DNA from: Halobacteriovorax sp. JY17
Lineage (GTDB): Bacteria; Bdellovibrionota; Bacteriovoracia; Bacteriovoracales; Bacteriovoracaceae
Length of the DNA: 64,000 bases
Direction: 5' to 3'
Assembly (NCBI RefSeq): GCF_002753895.1
Contig: NZ_NJER01000001.1
Location: 1,364,910-1,428,909 of the forward strand
The stretch's first letter is position 1. Every line of letters begins with the position of its first letter. The notes under the pieces are model-generated. The model was not told where the DNA came from, made no database searches, and worked only from the letters and a program-made list of their open reading frames with translations. This document shows positions 53,347-62,014 of the stretch, piece after piece. The position numbers and the translations under genes were made by a program.

Positions 53347-54696
53347 ATGAAAAAAATCATTCTGCTATCACTACTTGTCTCTGCAATTTCAGTACAGGCA
53401 AATTCCAGGAATGTTGTTCAAGAAGGGTTCTTCGTAAATGACGGATCTAGGGAGCTTCTAAAGAAAATTCACCAACAAGGAATATTCACAGTAGATCATC
53501 CAACGAGTAAGGGGTATGAAGTCTATGGTCCAAAAGGATTAAGAAGCTGGTTAACAAAGAACTCTCCCTTCTCATACTACTCACTCAATCTAGGGCAAAA
53601 AGAAAAAGCTCTTTCAACGTATCCAAGTCCTGAACAAATTGGAAAGAAATTAAAAGATCTAGCAAAGAAATATCCAAGTATTTTTAAACTTTTTAGTATT
53701 GGAAAGACGGAGCAAAATAGAGAACTTTGGGTGATGAAAATTTCTGATAATGTTCAAGTAGATGAAGTAGAGCCAGAATTTAAATATGTCGCAAATATGC
53801 ACGGTGATGAAATAGTTGGAAGAGAGATGATGGTTTCTCTTCTTGAAGAAATCGCTCACAATTACACCGCTGGCGATCCTGAAACATCAGCTCTCGTAAA
53901 TAATACTGAGATTTTCATTATGCCTTCTCTAAACCCAGATGGAGCAGCAGGAAGAAGAAGAGGAAATGGAAATTGGAGAGATCTCAACAGAGACTTTCCA
54001 GACGTAGATAGAGATGCCAAGAATAACTTCTTTGAAGTGAGTATCTTTGACAATATTGAAAGGGATCACCAAAAAGAAACAGTCGCCATGATGAAGTTTC
54101 AATCAGAGAGGCACTTTGCTCTTTCAGCAAATTTTCACGGCGGAACAGAAGTAGTAAACTACCCTTGGGACACTAAGAGAGACGACTTTCCTTACAAGAA
54201 TCTTGTTGTGGATCTCTCTAAAGAATATGCTAGAAAAATTCCTTCAATGAGAGATAACAGAGAATTTGTTGATGGTATTGTTAATGGCTACGAATGGTAT
54301 GAGATTAACGGAGGAATGCAGGACTGGAGTTACTTCTGGCATCAGGACCTTCAGGTAACAATCGAGCTATCGCACTCAAAATGGCCAACTTATGACCTAG
54401 TTCAATCTTACTACGATAAGAATAGAGACTCTCTCTTTGATTATATGAAAAGTATTCATCAAGGTTTTGGAGTAAAGCTTAAAGAAGCTAGAAACTTTAA
54501 TGTTGTTATTGATAAAATAGAGAACGAAAAACTAAGAAGGATAGAGTCAATCCCTGTAAATGGGAAAGAGTTCTACAAAGTGCTCTCACCTGGAAAATAT
54601 AGAATTCAGATAATCTCAAATGGACTAAATAAAGAAATAGAAGTTGACATTAATGACCATAGTATTTCAACTAATGGGAATTTTTACTCGATCTAA
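53347..54696 (+). CDS. Secreted M14 zinc carboxypeptidase
   Basis: The M14 fold removes C-terminal residues from peptides. Zinc ligands are His152 and Glu155 (NMHGDEIVGRE) and His264 (NFHGGTEVVN). Substrate-binding residues are in RDLNRDFPD (about 211-219), and the catalytic Glu is in VTIELSHSKWP. A signal peptide (MKKIILLSLLVSAISVQA) exports it. The C-terminal 75 residues form a carboxypeptidase D-like beta domain. It is directly upstream of a RimK-like gene on the same strand, with a 17-bp inverted repeat between. Confidence 0.92.
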   Translation: MKKIILLSLLVSAISVQANSRNVVQEGFFVNDGSRELLKKIHQQGIFTVDHPTSKGYEVYGPKGLRSWLTKNSPFSYYSLNLGQKEKALSTYPSPEQIGKKLKDLAKKYPSIFKLFSIGKTEQNRELWVMKISDNVQVDEVEPEFKYVANMHGDEIVGREMMVSLLEEIAHNYTAGDPETSALVNNTEIFIMPSLNPDGAAGRRRGNGNWRDLNRDFPDVDRDAKNNFFEVSIFDNIERDHQKETVAMMKFQSERHFALSANFHGGTEVVNYPWDTKRDDFPYKNLVVDLSKEYARKIPSMRDNREFVDGIVNGYEWYEINGGMQDWSYFWHQDLQVTIELSHSKWPTYDLVQSYYDKNRDSLFDYMKSIHQGFGVKLKEARNFNVVIDKIENEKLRRIESIPVNGKEFYKVLSPGKYRIQIISNGLNKEIEVDINDHSISTNGNFYSI

Positions 54697-54707
54697 TTCG
54701 AGTCTTA

Positions 54708-54751
54708 TTAATCAATAATCTTAAATAAATGAGCTTAAGATTATTGATTAA
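54708..54751. repeat. Perfect 17-bp inverted repeat
   Basis: TTAATCAATAATCTTAA (54708-54724) is repeated in reverse complement at 54735-54751 with a ten-base spacer. It lies 12 bases after the carboxypeptidase stop and 45 bases before the RimK-like start. No T-tract follows, so it may be an operator or an RNA processing site rather than a standard terminator. Confidence 0.7.
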
Positions 54752-54795
54752 ATCTCCGATCAGATTCATAAACTATAATTCACTAGGTGGTATAA

Positions 54796-55707
54796 ATGGA
54801 AGGTTGGCTTCTCTACAAGGAAGACTCAAAATTCTTAAAGAAATCTTATGCTGTTGCAAGATTAATGGAAACAGCTAAGACTGAAGGTATTCATTTAAAA
54901 ATTGTCAGTCCAAAAGATATAGATATCACTGTCACTTGGGAAAATAGAAAATCAATTCACTTAAAAGGTGAACTCGTTCCCCTCCCCGACTTTATCATTC
55001 CAAGAATGGGTGCTTATACCACCTATTTTGATCTGGCGGTCATACGTCACTTAGAGAGACTCGGTGTAAGATCATTCAATACGTCTGAAAGTATCGAGAT
55101 AGTAAAAGACAAATTGTACTCTCATCAAATTCTTGCTGAGTATAATATGCCTGTGCCAAAAACGATGCTCGTGAAATTTCCTGTTGATGTTGACTTCATT
55201 GAAAAGAACTTAGGTTTTCCTGTCATTGTAAAAACACTTAGCGGTTCACAAGGTGTTGGAGTCTTTCTCTGTGAAACAAAGAGAAACTTAGCTGACATGA
55301 TGCAACTTGTAGAATCTACAAATATTAATGCCAATATTATTCTACAAGAATTTATAAAATCAAGTAAAGGTAGAGACCTTCGTGTCTTCACTCTTGGAGG
55401 AAGGGTTCTAGGTTGCGTAGAACGAGTGGCAAAAGAGGGAGACTTCAAGGCCAACTACTCACAAGGCGGAGAAGTGCGTGCTTTTGAACTTACTCCAGAA
55501 ATTGAATGGCTCGCCCTAGAGGTTTCGAGGGCCTTCAATTTAGATATTGCAGGGATTGACTTACTCTTTGACGGTTCTCACTTTAAAGTCTGTGAAGCAA
55601 ATTCGGCACCAGGGTTTGAAACAATTGAAAAATGTCTAGATATGGATGTTGCGAAGGAAATCTTTCATTTCCTCCGCGTTAGACTTGGAAATTTCCGCAA
55701 GAAGTAA
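54796..55707 (+). CDS. RimK-like ATP-grasp ligase (second paralogue)
   Basis: This 303-residue protein keeps the RimK architecture without an RCK_C domain. It has IPRMGAYTTYFDLAVIRHLE, the ATP loop TLSGSQGVGVF (about 153), the R-rich RDLRVFTLGGRVLG and the metal-binding site CEANSAPGFETIE, where RimK normally has EINSSPGLEGIE. The changed metal-site sequence and the distinct N-terminus (DIDITVTWENRKSIHL) suggest another substrate, perhaps closer to N-acetylaspartylglutamate or tetrahydromethanopterin ligases. AGGTGG precedes the ATG. Confidence 0.85.
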   Translation: MEGWLLYKEDSKFLKKSYAVARLMETAKTEGIHLKIVSPKDIDITVTWENRKSIHLKGELVPLPDFIIPRMGAYTTYFDLAVIRHLERLGVRSFNTSESIEIVKDKLYSHQILAEYNMPVPKTMLVKFPVDVDFIEKNLGFPVIVKTLSGSQGVGVFLCETKRNLADMMQLVESTNINANIILQEFIKSSKGRDLRVFTLGGRVLGCVERVAKEGDFKANYSQGGEVRAFELTPEIEWLALEVSRAFNLDIAGIDLLFDGSHFKVCEANSAPGFETIEKCLDMDVAKEIFHFLRVRLGNFRKK

Positions 55708-55708
55708 A

Positions 55709-56248
55709 TTACTTACAAGAAGTGAAAGTTGCATCAATACTTATAGCAACGTCACTCCAAGTCTTCCCCTCGTGAAGGGCTGCACAAGCTTTATTCAATG
55801 CGCTTAATTCGTCATTCATTGCAAAATCAAAAACATCTATCACACCTTTAGCACTTAGCTTTTGATTCTTATAAGTGTAGCTAAGTGGAATATCTAAAGT
55901 TTTACCATTCATTGTAATAGCAACTGTAAGAACCTTGTTCGTCACCTTTTTTACAACTCCTGTAATTTCGCTTCCGCCTTCAAGAGTAGAAAAAAAGAAT
56001 TTTGCAATTTTAAAGTCTCTTCCCTTGTCCTTAGTAGAAACAGTTGAAGCATCAATTTTAAAAGTTGCTCCCGTTAATATCTCACTCGCCTTCTCTCCTT
56101 TATTGTTTGTAAAACTCACTCCTTTAAAAGTTCCTCCGACGGCTGCTTTAGCAGGTGTTTTATAAGCACTCCAATTGATACTAGCGTCTTTAAAACAAGC
56201 CCCATAAGTGAGTGAAGAAAAAAGAAAGAAGGATAAAATAAATTTCAT
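55709..56248 (-). CDS. YceI-like periplasmic protein
   Basis: A signal peptide (MKFILSFFLFSSLTYG) precedes a lipocalin-like beta domain with the YceI pattern: INWSAYKTP and VGGTFKGVSF at the start, FKIAKFFFSTLEGGSEITGVV in the middle and FDFAMNDELSALN near the end. YceI proteins bind isoprenoid lipids. Two Cys (ACFKD and TSCK) at the ends could pair. GAGGTTACT precedes the ATG. It stands alone. Confidence 0.8.
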   Translation of the reverse strand: MKFILSFFLFSSLTYGACFKDASINWSAYKTPAKAAVGGTFKGVSFTNNKGEKASEILTGATFKIDASTVSTKDKGRDFKIAKFFFSTLEGGSEITGVVKKVTNKVLTVAITMNGKTLDIPLSYTYKNQKLSAKGVIDVFDFAMNDELSALNKACAALHEGKTWSDVAISIDATFTSCK

Positions 56249-56430
56249 AGTAACCTCATTGTTAAGTTTTAAATATGTTAGATCAAGATTAGTGGGAATT
56301 ACAGTTATTCAGTCTTAATTTATCTAGGCAATAGTAAACAAAGAGCGACCCCACGCAGCATCCCACTTTAGGTTTGAATATTTACTACTTTGAAGCTATC
56401 TTCTATATACAATTTTAAAAAGGAAGAATT

Positions 56431-57924
56431 TTGATTTTCAAATTAATCTCTAAATCTAGAGAAACAATAAAGAATGACCTCTTATCTGGACTAACTGTCT
56501 CTCTTGCACTTGTCCCTGAAGCTGTTGCTTTTTCATTTGTGGCAGGAGTTGATCCTCTCGTTGGATTATATGCTGCATTCATGGTTGGACTTATTACTTC
56601 TATTTTTGGTGGAAGACCGGGAATGATATCAGGAGCAACTGGAGCTCTTGCTGTTGTGATGGTTAGCCTCGTCGCAGATCACGGGGTTGAATACCTCTTT
56701 GCAACAGTTGTTCTCATGGGAATTATTCAAATGCTTGCGGGAGTTTTAAAGCTTGGAAAGTTTGTAAGGCTTATTCCTCATTCGGTTATGCTTGGTTTTG
56801 TAAATGGCCTGGCCATCATCATCTTCATGGCCCAATTATCTCAATTCAAATTTACAGATGCAGCTGGAATTTCTCATTGGCTTCACACAAATGATCTTAT
56901 GATAATGTTAGGACTTGTTTTCTTAACTATGTTCATTATTCACTTCCTACCAAAAGTGACAAGAATAATTCCTTCATCTCTTGCCGCGATTTTAACAGTA
57001 ACAGGTATTGTCCACTTAATGGGCCTAGATACTAGAACCGTTCTCGATATGGCATCAGTAGGTGGAGGATTTCCTTCTCTTCACATACCTGAGGTTCCTT
57101 TCAGTATGGAGACGTTAAAAATTATCTTACCATACTCATGTATCTTAGCAGCGATTGGACTCATCGAATCTTTAATGACTCTTCAATTAGTTGATGAAGT
57201 AACAGAAACTCGCGGAAGCACTAATAGAGAGTGCCTTGGGCAGGGTTTAGCTAATATCTTCACGGGTTTCTTTGGCGGAATGGGTGGTTGTGCAATGATT
57301 GGTCAAAGTATGATCAACGTAAACTCAGGTGGACGTGGGCGTGCATCAGGAGTTAGTGCTGCATTATTTCTCTTATTTTTTATAGTAGTAGGATCAAAGC
57401 TTATTGAACTTATTCCATTAGCAGCACTCGTAGGTGTCATGTTCATGGTAGTTATTGGAACTTTTGAGTGGTCAAGCTTTAGAGTTCTAGGAAAGATTCC
57501 TAAGTCTGACGCTTTTGTCATTATTCTAGTTTCAACAGTTACAGTTTTCACAGATCTAGCAATAGCTGTTTTCTGTGGTGTAGTTGTATCGGCCCTTGTC
57601 TTTGCTTGGAAGAAGTCAGAGAGAATAAAAGCAAATATCTATACAGATGAAAAAGGTGGAAAGCATTATCAACTAAGTGGTCCACTCTTCTTTGGTTCAG
57701 TACAAAGTTTTCAAAACCTCTTCGACGCAAAAGAGGATCCTGATAATATCTATCTCGATTTTGAAAACTCAAGAGTATGTGACTTTTCAAGTATTGAAGT
57801 AATTAACGGTATTGTAGAGAAATATAGCCGATTAAATAAAGATGTTTTCATCACAAACCTTAGTCCAGACTGTGCTAGTGTAATCAATAAAGCAGGGCAT
57901 ATTTCAAAGGCCAAGAGAATATAG
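56431..57924 (+). CDS. SulP family inorganic anion transporter with STAS domain
   Basis: SulP carriers move sulfate, bicarbonate or other anions. The 497-residue protein starts KNDLLSGLTVSLALVPEAVAFSFVAGVDP, the SulP signature, and has ten or more membrane spans. A C-terminal STAS domain (from about 415, GPLFFGSVQSFQNLF, then VCDFSSIEVI) follows. The start codon is TTG behind AAGGAAG. A strong terminator follows. The transported ion cannot be told. Confidence 0.92.
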   Translation: MIFKLISKSRETIKNDLLSGLTVSLALVPEAVAFSFVAGVDPLVGLYAAFMVGLITSIFGGRPGMISGATGALAVVMVSLVADHGVEYLFATVVLMGIIQMLAGVLKLGKFVRLIPHSVMLGFVNGLAIIIFMAQLSQFKFTDAAGISHWLHTNDLMIMLGLVFLTMFIIHFLPKVTRIIPSSLAAILTVTGIVHLMGLDTRTVLDMASVGGGFPSLHIPEVPFSMETLKIILPYSCILAAIGLIESLMTLQLVDEVTETRGSTNRECLGQGLANIFTGFFGGMGGCAMIGQSMINVNSGGRGRASGVSAALFLLFFIVVGSKLIELIPLAALVGVMFMVVIGTFEWSSFRVLGKIPKSDAFVIILVSTVTVFTDLAIAVFCGVVVSALVFAWKKSERIKANIYTDEKGGKHYQLSGPLFFGSVQSFQNLFDAKEDPDNIYLDFENSRVCDFSSIEVINGIVEKYSRLNKDVFITNLSPDCASVINKAGHISKAKRI

Positions 57925-57931
57925 CTTTTTT

Positions 57932-57958
57932 AGGGGACTTTTCAAGAAGTCCCCTTTT
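57932..57958 (+). terminator. Terminator of the SulP gene
   Basis: A nine-bp perfect stem (AGGGGACTT/AAGTCCCCT) with a six-base loop leads into TTTT, eight bases after the stop codon. Confidence 0.9.
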
Positions 57959-58091
57959 CACAGAACTTCTGATTCCTTCTATTTCTTTTCACAATCTTAG
58001 TATTTATTTCAATTCTCCCAAAGAGGCAAAACTCTTTTATTGACTACTATTTCTAAAATTGAGAATAAAGAAGAAAACCACTGGAGCTAAA

Positions 58092-58391
58092 ATGAAACTT
58101 ATAATCTCAATACTCTTTGCTATTTCTCTAACTCTTTCTTCAACGTACGCTGACGAATGTAGAAATGCTGTAGAATACCAAGCGATGGATATACTCTCTC
58201 AGGAACTTAATGTTTCATTTGAAGAGGTTGAAATTGAATATCAAATCACTCTTACAAAAACTCAGGTACTTACTAATAGTATTGAAAAGTATGAAGCGCT
58301 CTTCAACACTTATAGTGGTATCTACTTGTTAAAAATGGATATTAACTATAGCTGTGATGTTATAGGTTATTCCAATACACTTAAATACTAA
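58092..58391 (+). CDS. Small secreted protein of unknown function
   Basis: The ATG at 58092 has GGAG five bases upstream and gives a signal peptide (MKLIISILFAISLTLSSTYA); the longer frame from 58059 adds a basic stretch without a ribosome site. The mature 80 residues contain two cysteines (DECRNA and YSCDV). A TTGACT lies at 58039. No family is recognised. Confidence 0.65.
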   Translation: MKLIISILFAISLTLSSTYADECRNAVEYQAMDILSQELNVSFEEVEIEYQITLTKTQVLTNSIEKYEALFNTYSGIYLLKMDINYSCDVIGYSNTLKY

Positions 58392-58397
58392 TATCAA

Positions 58398-58415
58398 AGG
58401 GCCTAATTAGGCCCT
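58398..58415. terminator. Bidirectional terminator between convergent genes
   Basis: AGGGCC and GGCCCT flank TAATTA, giving an 18-base palindrome midway between the small secreted gene and the AspA-like gene. T/C-rich sequence follows on the plus strand and TTTGATATT on the minus strand. Confidence 0.7.
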
Positions 58416-58417
58416 CT

Positions 58418-59380
58418 CTAAATACCTAGGTGTAGAACTCTAGTTCCTGCATCACAATTAGGTCTGATATTTTTTCCAATGACAATACCCGAGTGCGTAC
58501 TAAAGATTTCTTCTCGAACCTGTCCAAATACGTCATAAACTTTTGCAACTAGTTGACCTTTTTCAACCTTTTCTGCAATTACGGGGAAGACATCAACAAG
58601 TCCACCTTTGGAAGAATATAACCAAAAAGAGTGATCACAAATTGTTGTGGTCTTAACCATATTTCTAACTTTTCCTTCAATAATCTTTAAATACTTCATC
58701 GTATTTAAAATTCCGAGTAAGGTCTCATCAATAAGCTTATGCTGAAACCCATTTGGATTTCCAATTTCAATAGTAATAGCATTAATACCATTGTCATTTG
58801 CCCAGCCCCTAAGAGTTCCACTCTCATCGCTCTTTTGAACAATAATCTGTGGATTTTGAAGATAAGCTAAATTGCGACATTCAGGTTTATCAAGGTCCGC
58901 GCGAATATAGAGACTATTCACTCTTCCCATACTCGCCGTATGAAGGTCTAGAAGATAATCAAACTTCTTAATAACTTTATTTATCAAGTGATGTGTATAG
59001 ATACTACTGGCTGCCCCCTTGGACTTACCTGGCATAATTCTATTTAAATCAACATTATCTATGAAGTATCTTTGATTTTTTAAATAACCTGGAACATTAC
59101 TAATAGGAATAAGAATCAACGTTCCACTCATCTTCATTGGGTCTACTTCTTGAATAAGCTTATATATTGTAGATATACCATTGAGCTCATTTCCATGAAT
59201 TGCAGCAGTTATACCTAGAACTTTTCCTTTCCTCTTCCCTTGAATAATAATAACGGGAAGCTTCCATGGAACACCAAGAGAATTGTCAGATAAGTGAACT
59301 TGAAATCTATGAACGACACCTCTCTTAAGTCTAGAAAGCTGTATAGAGTCTTTAACCTTAACGTAGACAGTTTTTTCCAT
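58418..59380 (-). CDS. AspA/AstE-type M14 metallohydrolase (second paralogue)
   Basis: This 320-residue enzyme is a paralogue of the one at 6575. It keeps the zinc ligands in AIHGNELNG and DLHTASMGR, the loop VDLNRIMPGK and the catalytic-type Glu in TIEIGNPNGF, plus the C-terminal beta domain. It lies nine bases downstream of rimK-3 on the same strand, repeating the RimK-then-AspA order of the first operon, but without tricorn or rimB. Removal of an amide-linked group is inferred from family and context. Confidence 0.85.
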   Translation of the reverse strand: MEKTVYVKVKDSIQLSRLKRGVVHRFQVHLSDNSLGVPWKLPVIIIQGKRKGKVLGITAAIHGNELNGISTIYKLIQEVDPMKMSGTLILIPISNVPGYLKNQRYFIDNVDLNRIMPGKSKGAASSIYTHHLINKVIKKFDYLLDLHTASMGRVNSLYIRADLDKPECRNLAYLQNPQIIVQKSDESGTLRGWANDNGINAITIEIGNPNGFQHKLIDETLLGILNTMKYLKIIEGKVRNMVKTTTICDHSFWLYSSKGGLVDVFPVIAEKVEKGQLVAKVYDVFGQVREEIFSTHSGIVIGKNIRPNCDAGTRVLHLGI

Positions 59381-59389
59381 ACTTAATCC

Positions 59390-60307
59390 TTATAAGTGAG
59401 TTCTCTTATGATATGAGGGTTTTGATTTAACTTTTTCAACTTCTGACACCACAAATTCAAGTATGAGTCTTGCGATATTCTTATCCATCGCCTTTTCAAT
59501 CCCCTCTAGCCCCGGGCATGAATTTACCTCAAGAATCAAAGACCCATTATCACTTCGTAAAATATCAATTCCAGCTACATTTAACTTAAATTCCTTCGCT
59601 GCCTTTACTGCAATTTCTCTCTCTCTTGGAGTCAGTTTTACTTTCTTGGCCTCTCCTCCTAGATGAAGATTTGATCTAAAGTCTTCGCCATTAGAAGAGC
59701 GGATCATGGAGCCAATAACTTTTCCATTGAGAATAAATACTCTCACGTCAGTTCCTATCGACTCTTTAATAAATTCTTGTAAAATTAAACTTGTATTCGT
59801 TAATCCAAAGGCTTCAATAATAGATTTTGCAGACTGCTTTGTCTCAGCAAGAACAGTTCCCTTCCCCTGAAGCCCCTCAGTTAATTTAATAATGACAGGA
59901 GTTCCTCCCACTTTATCCAAAAGTTTTGATGCATTTAATGAATCATTTGAAATAGCAGAATTTGGAAAAGGTAAATTCTTTTTAGAGAGAATCTGTAAGG
60001 TTCTTAGTTTATCTCTCGCTCTAGCAATTCCAAGAGAAGAATTTAATGAGTAGACGTGCATGGCCTCAAAGTGCCTTAGCACCGCCATTCCATATATACT
60101 CTTATAAATTCCTACTCTAGGAATAACTGCATCAAGCCCACTAAGAGATTGTCCATTATAAAGAATGTCAGGCTTTTCATTATTTAAAATAAGATCACAA
60201 TTCGTGTAATCAATATGAATTATATCTAAACCTAAATTCTGCGCTTCTTCTAAAATTCTTGAATTTGAATAATTCTCAGAACTTTTACTTAATAGACCTA
60301 TCTTCAT
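59390..60307 (-). CDS. RimK-type ATP-grasp ligase (third paralogue)
   Basis: The protein is a standard-length RimK (305 residues): MKIGLLSKSSENYSNSRI, AVIPRVGIYKSIYGMAVLRHFE, the ATP loop LTEGLQGKGTVL and the metal site EVNSCPGLEGIE. It is closer in motif to the RCK_C-fused RimK than to the one at 54796. The ATG at 60307 follows GAGG by five bases; longer frames exist. It heads a two-gene operon with an AspA-like hydrolase and is divergent from two SET-domain genes. Confidence 0.88.
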   Translation of the reverse strand: MKIGLLSKSSENYSNSRILEEAQNLGLDIIHIDYTNCDLILNNEKPDILYNGQSLSGLDAVIPRVGIYKSIYGMAVLRHFEAMHVYSLNSSLGIARARDKLRTLQILSKKNLPFPNSAISNDSLNASKLLDKVGGTPVIIKLTEGLQGKGTVLAETKQSAKSIIEAFGLTNTSLILQEFIKESIGTDVRVFILNGKVIGSMIRSSNGEDFRSNLHLGGEAKKVKLTPREREIAVKAAKEFKLNVAGIDILRSDNGSLILEVNSCPGLEGIEKAMDKNIARLILEFVVSEVEKVKSKPSYHKRTHL

Positions 60308-60524
60308 CATTCCCTCAAAACTAATACTCAAGCAAGATTATCCTCCCCTGAATAAATTATTAAAACTCGTTTTTTCCCTCAATTTAATTCACTTTTTCCT
60401 AAGCGTTAAAATGGAAACCTAAGTAAATGAAATTTTAATTAATTTAAAACTAATCTATACGGATAAAAAAACGATTTTTCTTAACCTCATTCTTGGCCTT
60501 ACAATCATCCTTAGAGGAGTTTCA

Positions 60525-60980
60525 ATGTTGCTAGTCAAAACATTTATAAAGGAATCGCCTATTCACGGGAAAGGCCTTTTTGCAGATGAAGATATTTCTG
60601 AAGGAACACCTATCTGGAAATATAGTGCAGATACAACTTCCTTAATTGCAGCTTATGACTTTATAAATCTCTGTAAACAGCTCAGCTTCAAAGAGATTCT
60701 CACTTACCTAACTTACTCCTACCTTAGAAATGACCAAGTATGGCACGTTCTAGATAATAGTAAGTATATTAATCATGGTGAAAATTCCAACATTGCCTTT
60801 CTAGATAATTTCCAAGAAATTGCAATTAGAGATATAAAAAAAGGAGAGGAGCTTATAGAGAATTACCACAATTGCTATGATCATAATGACTTCTTCAACT
60901 GGGATTTCTGCAATATTGAAACAAAAGAGAATGCTCTAGAGCTACTCTACAAGAATTGGAAGGTTCCCCACTATGCTTAA
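60525..60980 (+). CDS. SET-domain protein (first of a tandem pair)
   Basis: SET domains methylate lysine side chains with SAM. The 151-residue protein shows the SET start SPIHGKGLFADEDISEGTPI, the SAM/target segment YINHGENSNIAF and the end IKKGEELIENYHN with the catalytic-type Tyr. No signal peptide or other domain is present. AGAGGAG precedes the ATG. It overlaps the second SET gene by eight bases. The target protein is unknown. Confidence 0.85.
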   Translation: MLLVKTFIKESPIHGKGLFADEDISEGTPIWKYSADTTSLIAAYDFINLCKQLSFKEILTYLTYSYLRNDQVWHVLDNSKYINHGENSNIAFLDNFQEIAIRDIKKGEELIENYHNCYDHNDFFNWDFCNIETKENALELLYKNWKVPHYA

Positions 60981-61365
60981 CGTAGAAACTTATGTCTCCG
61001 ATTCAATATTTCATGGACTCGGTCTCTTTGCAAAGAATGATATTCAACAAGGAGAAATCATTTGGACTTACAATCAAAAGATTGACCACTCCTATACCAT
61101 TAAAGAGTGGAATGATTTAAAAGAAACTCTTAGCAGTCCCTCCTTTAAAACACTTCAAAACTTTGCCTATAAAGAAAGAGATAAGTACTTTATTTGTTCA
61201 GATAATGCCCAATATATGAATCATCACGCCCACGATTACAATGTTAAGAACTCAAAAGATCTAAACACAATGTATGCCTTAAGAAATATATCTAAAGATG
61301 AAGAACTTCTTTATAATTACTTTGAAAGTTCTGACAAAGATGATTTCCACCTAAAGTTCTTATAA
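60973..61365 (+). CDS. SET-domain protein (second of a tandem pair)
   Basis: The 130-residue protein is a divergent copy of the preceding one: DSIFHGLGLFAKNDIQQGEIIWTY aligns with the first protein's SPIHGKGLFADEDI region, YMNHHAHDYNV replaces YINHGENSNI, and SKDEELLYNYF carries the terminal Tyr. In the second copy the NHxxxxN cluster is altered, so its activity is less certain. It starts inside the end of the first SET gene (eight-base overlap) behind AAGG, indicating coupled translation. Confidence 0.8.
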   Translation: MLNVETYVSDSIFHGLGLFAKNDIQQGEIIWTYNQKIDHSYTIKEWNDLKETLSSPSFKTLQNFAYKERDKYFICSDNAQYMNHHAHDYNVKNSKDLNTMYALRNISKDEELLYNYFESSDKDDFHLKFL

Positions 61366-61366
61366 T

Positions 61367-62014
61367 CTATTTTCTTTCGGAATATCTATCGACCAAGAAA
61401 TTTGATTGATCGCGAGTTAAATAAGTAAAACGCATTAGCTCTTCCATGACATCGACAACTCTATCTCTAAAGGCAGAGGCCTTCATATCCCCACTTTCTT
61501 CAAACTCTTGATAGGCCTTTGCAACACTTGATTGATTGGGAATTGTAATCATTCTCATCCAACGACCAAGTATTCGCATATTATTTACAGCATTAAAGCT
61601 CTGAGACCCACCACTAACTTGCATTAGAGCAAGGGTTCTTCCTTGAGTTGGCCTAACAGCTCCAAGAGTAAGAGGAATCCAATCAATTTGAGTTTTAAGC
61701 AATCCAGACATATTACCGTGAAGCTCTGGAGAAGACCAAACATGGGCCTCTGACCACAGACTTAGATCTCTAAGCTCTTTTACCTTTGGGTGATCCACAG
61801 ACTCTTCATTATCAAATAAAGGAAGCCCTCTTGGATCAAAGAATTTCACTTCTGCTCCCATAAAGGTTAAGATTCGTCCCGCTTCTTCGGCCAAAAGACG
61901 TGAATATGAGCGCTCTCTAAGAGATCCATAGAGAATTAAAATCCTTGGTCTGTGCTCCGAAGAAGTTACTTCATTAATTTTTAAATTAAATTTTTCATTT
62001 TCTAGATACTTCAT
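61367..62014 (-). CDS. arsH: ArsH NADPH-dependent FMN reductase
   Basis: ArsH is a flavoprotein of arsenic operons that oxidises trivalent organoarsenicals. The protein shows [20 protein letters not shown] (FMN phosphate loop), [20 protein letters not shown] and [16 protein letters not shown], all typical of ArsH. The ATG at 62014 overlaps the acr3 stop (TAATG), preferred over the earlier in-frame ATG at 62026. It is the last gene of the arsenic operon. Confidence 0.92.
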   Translation of the reverse strand: MKYLENEKFNLKINEVTSSEHRPRILILYGSLRERSYSRLLAEEAGRILTFMGAEVKFFDPRGLPLFDNEESVDHPKVKELRDLSLWSEAHVWSSPELHGNMSGLLKTQIDWIPLTLGAVRPTQGRTLALMQVSGGSQSFNAVNNMRILGRWMRMITIPNQSSVAKAYQEFEESGDMKASAFRDRVVDVMEELMRFTYLTRDQSNFLVDRYSERK

